From the NCBI GenBank assembly GCA_026120185.1, contig JANUWF010001477.1:806001-870000 (forward strand): a stretch of DNA of 64,000 bases. The letters are read 5' to 3'. Of this stretch, positions 1 to 11,680 are shown in pieces. The stretch's first letter is position 1, and each line of letters opens with the position of its first letter. The DNA is from Voacanga thouarsii (lineage: Eukaryota; Streptophyta; Magnoliopsida; Gentianales; Apocynaceae). The position numbers and the translations under genes were made by a program. The notes under the pieces are model-generated. The model had not been told where the DNA came from and did no database searches. It saw nothing but the letters and a program-made list of their open reading frames with translations.

Positions 1-105
1 GTTGAAGGTGAGGTTTGATACCAAGTAATCTCAGTAACCACTCATTCACAGCCAGCCTATAGAGGATCTCAAGCATTTGATGGCAACAAAATAAGGATAA
101 GAACA

Positions 106-547
106 ATGATGGATGTCATTAAAGATAAGGTAGCAGCAAAAAAGGAGAACCTTATAGCTGCTGTGAAGAATCCAGATACAATTATGAAGGAGCCAACAAC
201 TATTGTGATTTCTGTAGTCCCAACAAGTCAGCCAGAAAATTCTGGACCAGCGCTAAACTCAAGTATGAACGGGAAATATTATGACAATTCTGTTTACTCT
301 AACCAACATTTTTTTCATTTGTAATAGATCAATATATTCTACCACTGTCATTTCCATAGCCTAGGAAAGTTCCTCCACTACACAAAGAGGTCAGAGATAT
401 GCTAAGTTCCCAACAAAATGGGGAACTGGACAGAAATTACAACTCACAAAAACAGCAGAGGGGGAAATCGTTGAGGTAGAATATAATGACTTTGCAATAG
501 CTTGTGGCATGCTAACAAAAATGGGTACCAAGCTACTTATTAGGTAC
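106..547 (+). pseudogene. CACTA accessory transposase-like gene, 5' portion
   Basis: This is weakly conserved coding sequence of the CACTA gene. An open stretch runs from 106 to 324. A second one, ending KMGTKLLIR, reaches 544 in the frame that is resumed by HATWHDV from 7,890. The segment around 400-540 (GTGQKLQL, then VEYNDFAIACG) resembles the start of the plant Ptta/En/Spm transposase domain (Pfam Transposase_24) in pattern. No good start codon or complete exon structure can be fixed because the window begins inside the element. It is split from its 3' half by LTR element H. The assignment rests mainly on the clearer downstream half. Confidence 0.5.
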
Positions 548-2176
548 TGATACAGCCTAAATTTATTATATTTTTCTAGTTATTTGAGTATACTTTGTGA
601 CACTTTTAACCAATAACTAGTCATATTCATTTCTATTTGATATTTTACTTATAAAAATATTTTTCTGTGATTTTATGTAAAAATAGGTAAATTTGGAAAA
701 AAATTGGATAATTTTTCAGTGCAGACCTGGCACCAAGCCAAGAAGACACACTAGGTGCTGATCCTATACTGGAGAAGAGAACAAAACAGAAAAAAAAAAA
801 GAAAGCTAGCGAACTAGAGGAAACCAAAATTAGAAACAAGAAAAGAAATTGCAAGTGAATCCGTGGAAGGCTTGGCTTCATAGCTCATGGTTTCATAAGA
901 AGACAACACGGAAAAAAAGAAAAGAAAAGAAAAATACTTGGTTAACTGGACATTACTGAAGGAAACAAAGCAAGCAAAGAAAAAAGGGAAAAGAACAAAG
1001 TAATACATTATAGGAAGGATGTGTTGCATCATGGGGAGGATGCAACAAGAAGTTCAAGCTGGTGGCTCACCAAAGAAAAGGAGAATTGACTCAGGTTAGC
1101 TGACAGCAAAAGAAAAATCAATTTCGGTGGGCCTCGGCGGCTTCAATAATTTTGGTGGCTCGGGTGAGCCGACAGCAAGAAGAAGAAATAATAGTCATAG
1201 CTCACATCTTGGTTTGCGGCTCAGGTGAAGCCAATTACAGCAAGGAAATTTTAGATAGCTATAGTTTGGGCAAAGCTCACAGTTCAATAAAAGAAAACAA
1301 ATTCAAAGGAAATAGCTTCAGTACAAAAAGACAACAAAACAAAGGTGCCAATTCTTTCACAAATTAAATTGGTGGACTTCTTTATTTTTTGCAATTCTAT
1401 ATAAAATTACTCCTGTTTTTTTTTTTTTTTGGATTGTTAGGAAACTTGTAAGCCTATAAATAAGGCTAATTCATGTATGTAAAAGGTGTGCTCAATGTGG
1501 AGACTTAGACATATTTTTAGAGTACACCATTAATATTTTCTCTATAGAAATAATTCAAGAAGTATTGATTTTTAAAGAAGTTTTCATTGGAAATTGAAGG
1601 ACTTGTTTATGTGTATTTATCTCTTTCCTTTGTTTTCTTTTTCTTGAACAATGATGAATTTAATTCTTTAATTATATTTAGATATTATTCTTGGATTTAT
1701 GATTTTGAATTAATTTAGTTCTTTGATTAATTAATTATTTTCTTGGTATTTAATTACTTGTTTTCATACCAAGTTGATTGGTTGATTTTTGTTGTTAACT
1801 TACTTAAAAAGAGGGTTGATAATGACGTCAATTAATAATTTCATATTTATTATCTCTTAACTTGCTTGGAAATGGAGTTAATTGTTAAGAACTTGGTAAT
1901 CAAATGTTGGTTGATGATTGCTAGAATATGAATTCGTTAACTAATTTCATGTTTTAAATCACCTAGAATATAGGGATTTAAATAAGGATTGACTTTAATG
2001 GATCTTTTAAGTAAGACTGGTGAGATAGACTATATCCATTAAGTTACCTAGAAGATAGGGAATCATGGATTGCAAACAAAGTAGTTCTAATTTAATCCTT
2101 TGTGAGACCAAGATAATAATTGATTGTGATATGTGCTAAGTGATTCATTATCATGTTTTCAAAAGTTTATGCATCA
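548..2176 (+). repeat. H 5' LTR (1,629 bp, internally deleted)
   Basis: Starts TGATACAGCCTAAA and ends GCATCA just before the primer-binding-type sequence. It aligns with the 3' LTR up to TTTTCAAAAG (about 2,164), then jumps to the terminal bases. About 270 bp present near the 3' end of the other LTR are missing here. A TATA box, CTATAAATAAG, lies at 1,454-1,464. Upstream, 1,050-1,250 holds a cluster of GGCTC...GAGCC-type short inverted motifs. Confidence 0.85.
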
Positions 2177-2182
2177 AGTTTT

Positions 2183-2202
2183 TGGCACCATTGCCAAAGA
2201 AC
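2183..2202 (+). promoter_or_regulatory. H primer-binding-type site
   Basis: TGGCACCATTGCCAAAGAAC lies a few bases after the 5' LTR. It is a decayed form of the TGGCGCC-GTTGCCGGGGA type site common in plant Athila/Tat-like elements and usually assigned to a tRNA-Asp primer. Confidence 0.65.
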
Positions 2203-2320
2203 AATATTATGAAAGCTTAGGTTTTTGTTGATTTAATCATGTTTATTTGTTTATATGTCTATATGTAAATATGTGAATATGTATATATGTTCCTTGTATG
2301 AATAGGTGCCATATTTTGTT

Positions 2321-2375
<55 letters not shown>

Positions 2376-3492
2376 TTAGTTATTTAATTTTATTAACCCT
2401 ATGTTAATGTGAAATAAGTGTATTAATTGTATTCGTCTGTTTGAGGATTTTTACGTCAATAATTTTGAGCTAATACTAACTCTATTTATTTTCAGATTTG
2501 GACTTTCGCTTATGTTACACAATATTTTGGGCGAACTAATTTATTTTTATTTTTAATTGTAGTCTAATTTTTAGATTTTGCATTGTTATTTTAAATGTAC
2601 TATGTTCATGCATTCAATTAAAATAGTTTTTATTTATTTTTATAAAAAAAGAAGAAAACGAGAAAAAAAAAACACAAAACAGTAATCAATTTCCAATTTT
2701 TTTTCTTTTAGTTTTTCATTTTTCATCTGTTTCCTTACTCTTCCCAGATTCCTCCTGTTTTGTCTTTTCTTCTTTTTTTTTTTTTTTTTTTGCTTTTCTT
2801 GTTTTCTTGTTTTCTTTTTGTTTTGCTCCATGAAGCACCAACCCCCACCCCCCACCCCCCCAATTCCTCTCTTTGTGTTTTGTTTGTTTCTTTATTCTTC
2901 TTGTTTCTTCTATTTCTCTTTCTTTGTTTATTTTCCTTTCCCTATTCCTCCGGAATACTATTTTCATTTCTCTATGTTCTTCACCCTTTTCCCTTCTTCT
3001 CATTTCTTTCTTCTTAACACTGCTCTCCTTCTTCTATGGATTATTCCCCAAGAATTCAAAGTTTTAAAGCTCACATATTGGGGAATACATTGGTGCAAAA
3101 CTCTCTTCATATTAAGGTAGATTTTATCCTCTTGAATTTCTTGGCAATTTTTATACTTATTTTTGAGGAAAAATTTACTAAAACTGGACATAAATTTGTT
3201 AAGTTTATTTGGTGGTAGAAAAATGTATAAAATGGATCGTGAGTCTTGTGATTGCTTCTAAAGTTATCTATGTATTTTTCTAGAATTTTTGCACATATGG
3301 TAATTTTGGATAAATGATAAGCATCCTTGTGATATTTTGCTAGGTTGATTCAAGTTGGTGGAATTGTAGATTGACATTGTGCTTTTGCTATCTACGTTTG
3401 ACATTCTTCTTGTTTTTCTTGAACATCAAAATTTTGGAAAAGTATTTTACTGAAAAGAGAACCATTTGTAAAGTGTGTTTGGTTAAGTCATA
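2203..3492 (+). other. H untranslated leader with low-complexity DNA
   Basis: AT-rich leader with a (TA)n microsatellite at about 2,323-2,371 and strongly T/C-rich stretches from 2,700 to 3,010. Open frames here on both strands are runs of F/L/S or K/E produced by the pyrimidine bias and are not considered genes. Confidence 0.55.
2323..2371. repeat. (TA)n microsatellite in H leader
   Basis: Uninterrupted TA/AT repeat, seen directly. Confidence 0.95.
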
Positions 3493-4640
3493 ATGCCTAA
3501 AATAAAACAGTTGTTCAAACCTCACAAATGCACTAAACTATCGTTAACTTTTGACCCTCCTTTAGAGCTACCTTCTTTTCATCCAAAAAGTTTCAATGAT
3601 AAAAAAAAAAAAAAAAAAAAAAAAAAGAGTGAGGAATGGTATGATGATAGGGCCTCAAATAAGATCATTGTTGAAAAAACAATCAAACATTCCCTTGATC
3701 GATCTTTGAATATAACTAAGATGTTTGGAATGATTGGTTCGGGTCCAATTTTGGGTTTAAGAGGTGACTTTTGTCCTGCCCTTGTAAAAGAATTTTATGC
3801 AAATATGAAAAACAAACAACAAGGACATTTACAACAAATTGAAACATCTGTGAAAGGCATCTCCATAATTTTGACTAGGATTCATCTAGCTGCCATTTTA
3901 GGAGTGGATGATAGTGGCTTTTAAGTTGAAATTGACCACCACAATAAAATGATCTCTTCTGAACCAACTTGGAATTTTAATGTTGCTTATCAACAATTAG
4001 GTTTGGAACAAAAAAATTCTACATATGGTTCTTCTTTTCTCCCCAGTAATGATCTTTCTCCTCAATAGAGGGTTATTTTGTATATCTTGTGTTTCAATAT
4101 TTGCCCTCAATTGATGGTGTTTATATACTCTCTAAAATACTTCGTGGGGAACTAATTCCCCTTGCCCCTTTGTTACTAACTTCTATATGAGAGGTAACGG
4201 CTAATGGCCTTGCTACCAAAGAATTTGTTCTTCCCTTGGTGATTTCATAGGTTTTGAATGCTTTTGATATTTCTTGGAGAATGAACTTGTGGAACCTACT
4301 ACCTCACGAAATGTAGTCACTGAACAAGTCTTAACTCATTGTGGTTATAAGTTTAATTTCACAACATCTACATGGTTAAGGCCAAGAGAGGTTCCCTAAC
4401 ATGGATGTGAAATTAGCTGATATGAAGGTGAGGCATGATCAACAGTTTGATAGGATTGAACATATTTCGTAACATCACACAAATATTTTGCACATTATAA
4501 GGCTCAATCAAGACATTCAAGGGGATTATTGGCTACAATATTGGGAGACACAAAGAGGATCTCGTGATCCATTTGGAGGTTGTGGTGGTCCATTTGGTGG
4601 TATTTTTAGAGGACAATTTGGAGGCCCGCCTAGGGGGTTC
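3493..4640 (+). pseudogene. H ORF, putative plant transposon protein (Transposase_32-like)
   Basis: The first 143 codons are open (3,493-3,924). The rest to about 4,640 is readable only across frameshifts. The signature is EEWYDDRASNKIIVEKTI, then GPILGLRGDFCPALVKEFYA, then VKGISIILTRIHLAAILGV, matching the order and spacing of the 'putative plant transposon protein' domain (Pfam PF20167). A (K)n run near residues 36-46 comes from a poly-A expansion at 3,601. The domain's function is not established. Its position, where gag-pol would be, is the same as in elements A and B. The ORF ends in a G/P-rich segment (about 4,560-4,640). Confidence 0.72.
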
Positions 4641-5996
4641 TTAAAGGCTTTGATTATCTATTTTTCTTTTTCTTTGATTTTTAGCGTGCTTTTGGTTTGT
4701 TTTCTTTGAATTCCTTTTTAGGCCTTTACTTCTTGTGTTTATCTTTGTTTTTGTAGGTTTCTTGACTCCTATGTTGATGACACAACTTCTTTCAACTAAA
4801 GGAGACCTTCTCTTTTCATGGAGCTAATCTGCCTTGGGGAGTATTATTTTCTTTTCCCTCTTTACATTTTTTGTCCTTTATTTTTTTGTGCTTTTTTTTT
4901 TTTTTTTTTTTTGCCATTAAGGACAATGTCCAATTGAAGTATGGGGGAGGGATTTAATATTTTCTCAAATGCTTTTTTTTTTAATTTTCAATAAATTTCC
5001 AATGATATTTTTGAATTTTTAAAAATTGGTATGAAATTGTTTTTGCCTATGATAAGGTTATAATTTTTTTCTTTCACTTTGGATATGATTTTGTCATTCA
5101 AATTAGTTGGATTTTATTGAGTAAAATTGTATATTAAGTTAAATATGTTAAGTCTTGACAATTTCAATTAATCTTGGTTATACTTTAGTATTTGAATTTT
5201 ATTCTACTTTTCTTGTTTGGATATGGATAATGTGATGAAATATGGGGAAATGGTTGATTAATTCTTGATTCATGGTTTGCTAATTTTGTTTAACTTTGGG
5301 TTGTGAATAAGGATGGTAAGAATTGCAGAGAGAGAGAGAGAGAGAGTACATTTTTTTTTTTTTTTGTGAGAATGAAAAAAAAAACACAAAAAAATTATGA
5401 GTGGAAAAAAATGCTTATTTTATTTGGAAAGAAAATGCTTATCTCATTTGGAAATTACTTAAGGGGGCCAATATGGTTAGTGGAAGAGAATAAACAAGAA
5501 GTATCAGCACTTTCTAGAGGCTAATTCCCGAAAAGCAAAGAAAAAAAATGTTAGGGGATAATACAGTACGTGAAGGTAATATTCATGCACTTGAGGCAAG
5601 AAAAATAAAAGCGAGAGTGATTGGAAAAAAGAATGATGACAGAAAAAAAAAAAATGAGTATCTTCTTATTTTACTACTTAGAGTTTTGCAAATTTTATTC
5701 TATGAGTTTTGAAGTGGTTAAACAACTTGACTTGTATGATTTGTGCTATCTATGTCTTGGCTTGAATGGTGAAATAATTTTCTTCAACTACAGTATAAAC
5801 TTGTTTAACTTAATTTTGAGAGTCTTGATATGTTTGATTTAATACATGAGTTTAAAAAGATTTTTAAAGGGTTGATTAAATGACAAATTTTTATCTAATG
5901 TTGAAAAAAAAAAATTATAACTTTGTTGTGGATGAATTTAAGAAGAGCTAAATTTGTTTTTTGTGTTTTGTACCTTGCTTAGAGACAAGCAAAGAT
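4641..5996 (+). other. H 3' untranslated interior
   Basis: AT-rich and without recognisable coding capacity. It contains a short (GA)n tract at 5,327-5,346 and several poly-T or poly-A runs. Small open frames at 5,303-5,842 show no motif. Confidence 0.5.
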
Positions 5997-6012
5997 TCAA
6001 GTGTGGGGGAAT
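5997..6012 (+). promoter_or_regulatory. H polypurine tract
   Basis: TCAAGTGTGGGGGAAT sits immediately before the 3' LTR start TGATAGGG. The AAGTGTGGGGGA form is the usual plus-strand primer of Athila-like plant elements and recurs, decayed, in A, B and D. Confidence 0.8.
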
Positions 6013-7887
6013 TGATAGGGCCTAAATTTTTATATATATTCCTAGTTATTTGAGTATATTTTTTGACACATTAAATACAATAACTAGTCATATTTCTTCC
6101 TATTTGATATTTTACTTATAAAAATAATTTTTATGATTTTATACAAAAATAGATAAATTTGGAGAAAATTTGGATAATGTTTCAGTACAGACCTGGCAGC
6201 AGGCCAAGAAAACAGACCGGGCACCGGATCTATAATGGAGAAGAGAACAAAATAGAAAAAAAAAAAAAAAACGAAAGACAGTGAAATAGAGTAAACCAAA
6301 ATTGGAAACATGAAAAGAAATAGCAAGTGGATCCGTGAAAGGCTTAGCTCCGCTGCTCGTGGCTTCATAAGAAGACAATACAGAAAAGAAAAGAAGAAGA
6401 CTCGGTCAACTGGACATTACTAAAGGAAACAAAGAAAAAAGGGAAAAGGACAAAGTAATGCATCATGGGGAGAATGTGTTATATCATGGGAAGGATGCCA
6501 CAAGAAGTTCAAGTTGGCGGCTCTCCAAAGAAAAGGAGAATCGGCTCGGGTGAGCTGATAGCAAAAGCAAAAGCAATTTCGGATGGGCTCGGTAGCTTCA
6601 GTATCGATGGCTCGAGTGAGCCAACAGCGAGAAGAAGAAATAACAGTCATGGCTCGCGGCCTGGTTTGCGCTCGGGTGAAGCCGATTGAAACAAGGAAAT
6701 TTTGGACAGCTATGGCTTAGACAAAGCTCACGGTTCAGCAGAAGGAAACAAATTCAAAGGAAATAGCTTTAATACAAAAAGACAACAAAACAAAGTTACC
6801 AATTCTTTCACAAATTAAATTGGCGGACTTTTTTATTTTTTGGAATTCTATTTAGAAATTACTCCTTTTTAGTTTTGAATTTTCAGGGAACTTGTAAACT
6901 TATAAATAAGGCTACTTCACGTATGTAAAAGGTGTGCTCAATGTGGAGACTTAGACATATTTTTAAAGTATGCCATTAAAATTTTCTCTAGAGAAATAAT
7001 TCAAAGAGTATTGATTTTTGAAAAAGTTTTCATTGGAAATTGAAAGACATGTCTATAAGTATTTATCTTTTTCCTTTGTTTTCTTTTTCTTGTACAATGA
7101 TGAGTTTAATTCTATAAGTGTATTTAGATATTATTCTTGAATTTATGATTTTGAATTAATTTAGTTCTTTGATTAATTAATTATTTTTATTGATATTTGA
7201 TTACTTTTTTTTTTCCTTACGAAGTTGATTGGTTGATTTTTGTTGTTAACTTGTTTGAAAAAGGGGTTTGATAATGACTTCAATTAATTAATTTCATATT
7301 TTGTTATCTCTTAACTTAGTTTAAAAAGGGGTTAATTATTAAGAACTTAGTAATCAAATGCTGGAATATGAATTCGTTGACTAATTTCACATTCTAAATC
7401 ACCTAGAATATAGGAATTTACATGAGGATTGATTTTAATGCATCTTATAAGTAAGACTGGTGAGATAGAAAATATCTATTGAGTTACTTAGAAGATAAGG
7501 AATCATGGATTGCAAACAAAGTGGTTCTAATTTAATCCTTTATAAGACCAAGATAATAATTATTTGTGATATGTGCTATGTGATTCATTATTATGTTTTC
7601 AAAAGCCTTTGTCTAAATTGCATATTTTTACATCATTGAGTGGTACATATTTTTTTATTTTTATTTTTATTATTTTATTACTTTATTTGGTCAATTAAAT
7701 AATGAATGAAAAATAATTAGTGTGTACTTATTCCTTTGAGGATCGATACTCGTTAATTCTCTATACTATGCTTACGATAAGTATACTTGTTCGTATATGT
7801 ATATTTGGAATTAATTTTTTAATTAAAACTTGAATAAGTGATGGATTTAAATTTAATAATTTTTATACACTCAAAATTTACACATCA
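6013..7887 (+). repeat. H 3' LTR (1,875 bp)
   Basis: Begins TGATAGGGCCTAAA and ends TACACATCA next to the target-site copy GGCAC. This is the longer, more complete LTR of the pair. TATA-like TATAAATAAG is at 6,901-6,910. A cluster of GGCTCGGGTGAGC-like short inverted motifs lies at 6,510-6,680. Confidence 0.88.
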
Positions 7888-7889
7888 GG

Positions 7890-9655
7890 CACGCAACTTG
7901 GCATGATGTCCTACAAAAAATCAAGGAGAGCTTGTGGCAGGAGGTTCCGGTATGGAACTTTCAAATTAAGAGAATGATTAATTTTCTATTGTCTTTTCTA
8001 ACCTTAAATGCCTTTGCTAATGTGCAGGATAATACAACAATGCCTAACTCTGCTGCAACAAAGAAAGTGGTTATGGGAATGATAAATTCAATTTGGAGGG
8101 ATCATAAATGTAGATTGAAATGCAATTGGTTCACCCCCTATGAAATGTAGAGAAGGAGAAGTACCTCTATGGAGATAATTGGGTTGAACCAGATCAACAG
8201 AAGAAACTTTGTGCATGTTGGAAATTGGAAACTGTCCGGGTAATGTACTTAGAGCAAATTGTATCTCTATATTTAGTTATAAATTCTACCTCTATCTTTA
8301 ACAACACGTAAGATAAAATTCTTAACATAATTTTATTTTCGAATTATGTAGAATGAAGCTCAATATAATTCAGCAAATAGGGCGTGCCAACAATTCCTAC
8401 CTATAACAGGAAGGACACCATTTTTTAGAATACGAGAGTAGGTCAAGTTACATTGATGTGACATAAACTTTCCAATCCATTTCTTCATAATTGTTAAGCT
8501 TTTAGATAACTTGGTTTCATACTTCTGCAGATGTTATTTGAAGGTAAGTACACATCTCAGTATGATATTTTCATGGAGACAAGGAAGAGGAAAAGCAAAA
8601 ATGTAGATGAAGTTACATCTAAAATGATTGTAATTTTGCGAACTAGAAATCTTAAATATCCAGTGTTCTTCTAGTGGGGAAATTAGTTTAAATAAAACAC
8701 CAGTATGGATCTGTAAATGATATTTTCTTTTTCCTTTTGCTTTTTGGCCAAAAAAGTTTCACAGATGGCTCTTTTACTTTTGCTTTCTCTTGATATTGTC
8801 CTTTATGTCCCAGGATAATCTAAATTTTGGTTTTCAAAGGCAAATGATCTCCATTAAACTTTGGTATTGTGTTTGCATGTTGGATTAATTTTTACATAAT
8901 GTTTTGGCATAAACTCTTGCATGTTGGATTACTTCCCAATCTCTAAGAAGTTGTTGATCAGTGGTATAATAATTAGTTGCATCTTGGGTAGTTCTTTCTT
9001 GAACAGTTGCAAACTTGTGGATTTTTTTTCTTATTATGAGACAATTTCTTCATGTTCACAGAAGATGATAATGAGCTTCTGCCTTGACTTCAATGGAACA
9101 GCATGCCTACCCTCTAGATAGCTTTTTGCAGGCCTTAGAGCTGTGGCACATAAATATTGATGATAATTTGCATTTGTATTTCATGGTCAAATGGAGATTG
9201 AGTTGGCATTATTTTTGGAGGAAGAGAGAAATTTGGACGAAAAACAAAAGATATTCACCAAGACAATGGGGTTCGATAAAATGGGGCACATAAGGTACAT
9301 GGGAAAAGGCCCAACAAGGACATCTATGAGGGAGTATGCAGAATTGAATATTACTGCTCAGGAACAAAAAGTTCAGGATGAGATGGAAAGGTGGATGGAA
9401 GAGCACATACAACGAGAACGAGAGAAGCTGTATACAAAGTTTTAGCAAGAGAAAGTCGAAATGTAGGCTATTTTTCAGTAGCAACTAGATGCGTTTTTGT
9501 CGAAGCTCGATCAAAGTGATGCTGAATGCTTTGATGTTTCTCCTATTCCACCCTCAACTAGTTCAAACACTTCCCCTGGCATCAGGTCATCAAGGATTAA
9601 TTCCATTGGATATCTTGGGAGAGCTCCTATCGTGCTACTCTATCCTCATCCAAGG
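7890..9655 (+). pseudogene. CACTA accessory transposase-like gene (Transposase_24 type), 3' portion
   Basis: Exon-like pieces of a plant En/Spm transposase-family gene, probably a TnpA-like DNA-binding accessory protein of the CACTA element. Pieces in order: TWHDVLQKIKESLWQEV (from 7,896) up to a GT near 7,950; NSIWRDHKCRLK after an AG at 8,027; YLYGDNWVEPDQQ; RACQQFLPITGRTPF after an AG near 8,350; a piece from 8,529; and a long stretch from 9,191 with MEIELALFLEEERNLDEKQ, GKGPTRTSMREYAEL and a charged coiled-coil-like tail. This order of a Trp-rich core, then a K/R-rich linker, then a helical region matches the family. A frameshift near 8,150 and stops at 9,443 and 9,463 show decay. The last coding-looking sequence ends before GTAAATG near 9,655. 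Confidence 0.7.
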
Positions 9656-10690
9656 TAAATGCCTTTGGCAGTAGCTAAGTCTTTAATGTGTTTCAATTGG
9701 GATATAAGTTTTGTAATGCTAGAAAGTTTCAAGATAGAAATTCTATTATCTTATGTAGCAGAGTGATTGAAATTTTTTGTTTTTGTATGGTTGAAAAACA
9801 GAAATAGGATTACTTGTATATCCATTATAGTCGATGCCTAGTAATTTGAGAGTTAGTCCCAGCTATTCTTGTGGAAAATTGTTAATGCATTAAAGTGATT
9901 GGGATATCATCTAAGTATACTGGAAAATTTTAGGCTGGAATATGTGTTGTCCTATGCATGCTACAGGAAGTTTGGAATGTGTGTTGCCTTATGCATGCTA
10001 CCGGTTTGGAATATGTAGCAAATATTTGATATGCTACAGGTTGAAATGTGGAATATGTTACAAGTCTTATATTTGCTAAATATTTGATATTTCTAATTTT
10101 TGTATGGTTTAAAATATAACTAGGATTGTGTAGTTATTCGTTACACATTGTTGCCTTTGAATTTGAAAGTGAGTACTAGCTATTCTTATGGAAGATTATC
10201 AGTGCAATAATGTAAAATTTTTATCTTGTACTTGTAACTTAGAAACTTATTGCTACTTTGAATTCAAGATTCTATGGAGGAACTATGAAAGGAATAAAGG
10301 ACATGGTTTCTTCTGAATCATTAGGTCTATTTTGCAGCAATTTGAATTTGAAAATAGGAAAAAAAAAAATTGCTAGTGCATTTCTAGTTTTATGTCCACA
10401 ATTGAGTGCCTATCCTTAATTGATTGTAGTGCAGAATATTTACTTGGTTTTTTTCCTTCTTGTTTGTGTAGGCATGCAAAAATTAAAGCTATTTTTTAAG
10501 GGGTTGCTTGGCATCAAGGAAGTTTGTGATTTTGTTTTACGAAAGCACACTTTGGTTATGAAATTGTTGCTATGGGCTATTATATTTTATGATGAAGGAT
10601 ACTTATGCTTTATCTAAAATTTGTACATATTAATGACTACGTAATGGGATATGGTACATTTAGTGGAATATTATTTATAGATGTTAATGT
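9656..10690. other. CACTA non-coding interior
   Basis: No gene is recognisable. Between about 9,930 and 10,060 there is an imperfect short tandem array built on a TGGAATATGTGTT...ATGCATGCTAC unit. The rest is AT-rich. A 65-codon open stretch at 10,420-10,617 has no recognisable motif and is probably chance. Confidence 0.5.
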
Positions 10691-11421
10691 TCACAGCTTT
10701 TTATATAAAAATTTTACATCACTAATATATTAATTTTTAAGTCAAAAAATATATTTATATACGATACTTACCTTGTGTCATTGAAAAAAATAAATACGAT
10801 GCTCATCTAACCATTACGAAAAATATTAAATAGAACGTTCATTTTTGCGACACTTGCACATAAGACGGTAAAGAAATGACATACTGAGAATCATCGTATA
10901 TATTCGAATTAGTTACAGCACATAAGAAATCATTTTACAAAATTAAATTTATATACGACACATCGAGAATGTAGTATATATTGGCCAAAATAAAGCATCT
11001 TGTATAAATTATAAATGACACTTGGATGACTGTTCTTTTTATTAGGACTATATAACAGTATATACGGTGGCCCACAAACCACAATGTAAGAATCTCGATA
11101 TATAAATGACGGTCCCCGAACCGTCGTCATTAGTCACATTTTAAATGACGGCTTCAAACTGTCATTTATTTTGTCTCATTTGAATGGACTATACACGATG
11201 GTTTTTTTATTGTTTTTACGGTAGCAAAAAGAAATCCGTCATTTAAACCATCGTAAATAATATATACAACGATTGTTGGGCCATCGTATAACATAAATGA
11301 AGCTGATATTTGCAACGGATCAAAAACCGTCGTAGGACCGTTGTTTATGATATATACAACAACTCGTTCACTAGTTGTGGAGGTTTTTAGGCCACCGCAA
11401 ATAGCCTAATTTTTTGTAGTG
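10691..11421 (+). repeat. CACTA 3' subterminal repeat region and terminus
   Basis: Short motifs recur in both orientations, for example AACCGTCGTCAT (about 11,116), AAACTGTCATT (about 11,156), ACGATGGTTTT (about 11,195), AAATCCGTCATTT (about 11,232), ACCATCGTA (about 11,247), CCATCGTAT (about 11,281) and AAAACCGTCGTAGG (about 11,325). They lead to the terminal GTAGTG at 11,421. In characterised CACTA elements such subterminal arrays bind the TnpA-type protein; that role here is inferred. Confidence 0.75.
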
Positions 11422-11424
11422 TTC

Positions 11425-11680
11425 TCTACCATGCACCTCTACCACTTCTACCTCAATAACCACCAAAGCCTTCCCTTGAAAATTTGGTATCTAAGTTGGT
11501 TTCTTCCACCAATTCACCCTTCCAAAGTGTTAAAATACCAATGAGAAACCAAGAATGTTAATTCACAATCTTGAGAACCAAATCGGGCAAATTATAAAGC
11601 TCCTACTGATAGATATAATAGCACTCTTCTAGGGACTACAGAGGCTAATCCATGTGATGAGCGTGAAAAGAATTGATTTC
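11425..11680 (+). pseudogene. A gag-like gene, C-terminal fragment
   Basis: The reading LENLVSKLVSS, then MRNQE, then a degenerate NQIGQ segment corresponds to the C-terminal part of plant gypsy gag proteins, where a coiled stretch is followed by an 'NQ(I/V)GQ' and 'GTLPS' motif. The same segment is found on the minus strand in element B (37,800-38,135), which gives a firm pairing. Stops and frameshifts make it non-functional. The N-terminal part is separated by the CACTA insertion and lies outside the window. No protease or polymerase follows. Confidence 0.6.

Larger units (their letters stand above)
548..7887 (+). mobile_element. LTR retroelement H, non-autonomous gypsy-like, inserted in the CACTA gene
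   Basis: Two direct repeats, 548-2,176 and 6,013-7,887, bound an interior with a primer-binding-type site and a polypurine tract. Flanks are GGTAC (543-547) and GGCAC (7,888-7,892), a 5-bp target duplication with one mismatch. Joining the flanks through one copy lets the CACTA reading frame run on (LLIR then HATWHD). The LTRs begin TGATA and end CATCA and look roughly 88% alike by eye, so the insertion is not recent. The interior holds one decayed ORF of the plant transposon-protein type and no gag, protease or reverse transcriptase that I can recognise. It therefore looks like a non-autonomous element. Confidence 0.88.
1..11421 (+). mobile_element. CACTA (En/Spm) DNA transposon, right part, inserted in element A
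   Basis: The right terminus is clear: the last bases, TTTTTTGTAGTG (11,410-11,421), are the reverse complement of a CACTACAAAAAA inverted terminus. Before it lies about 300 bp of short alternating motifs of the AACCGTC/GACGGTT and ACGATGG/CCATCGT type, the usual subterminal binding-site pattern of CACTA elements. The interior carries an exon-split gene resembling the plant En/Spm transposase family. The left terminus and any TNP2 gene lie outside the window. The element sits in the gag-like region of element A, whose reading resumes at 11,425; TTC (11,422-11,424) would be the 3-bp target duplication. LTR element H (548-7,887) interrupts its gene. Confidence 0.85.

Noticed and set aside
645..1032. 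Minus-strand open frames in the H LTRs (also 6,084-6,650)
   Set aside because: The same frames occur in both LTR copies because the LTRs are duplicates; they are hydrophobic low-complexity translations of a purine-rich U3.
2640..3191. Long overlapping open frames on both strands
   Set aside because: They are T/C-rich or A/G-rich low-complexity DNA in the H leader (F/L/S or K/E/R runs) with no motif.
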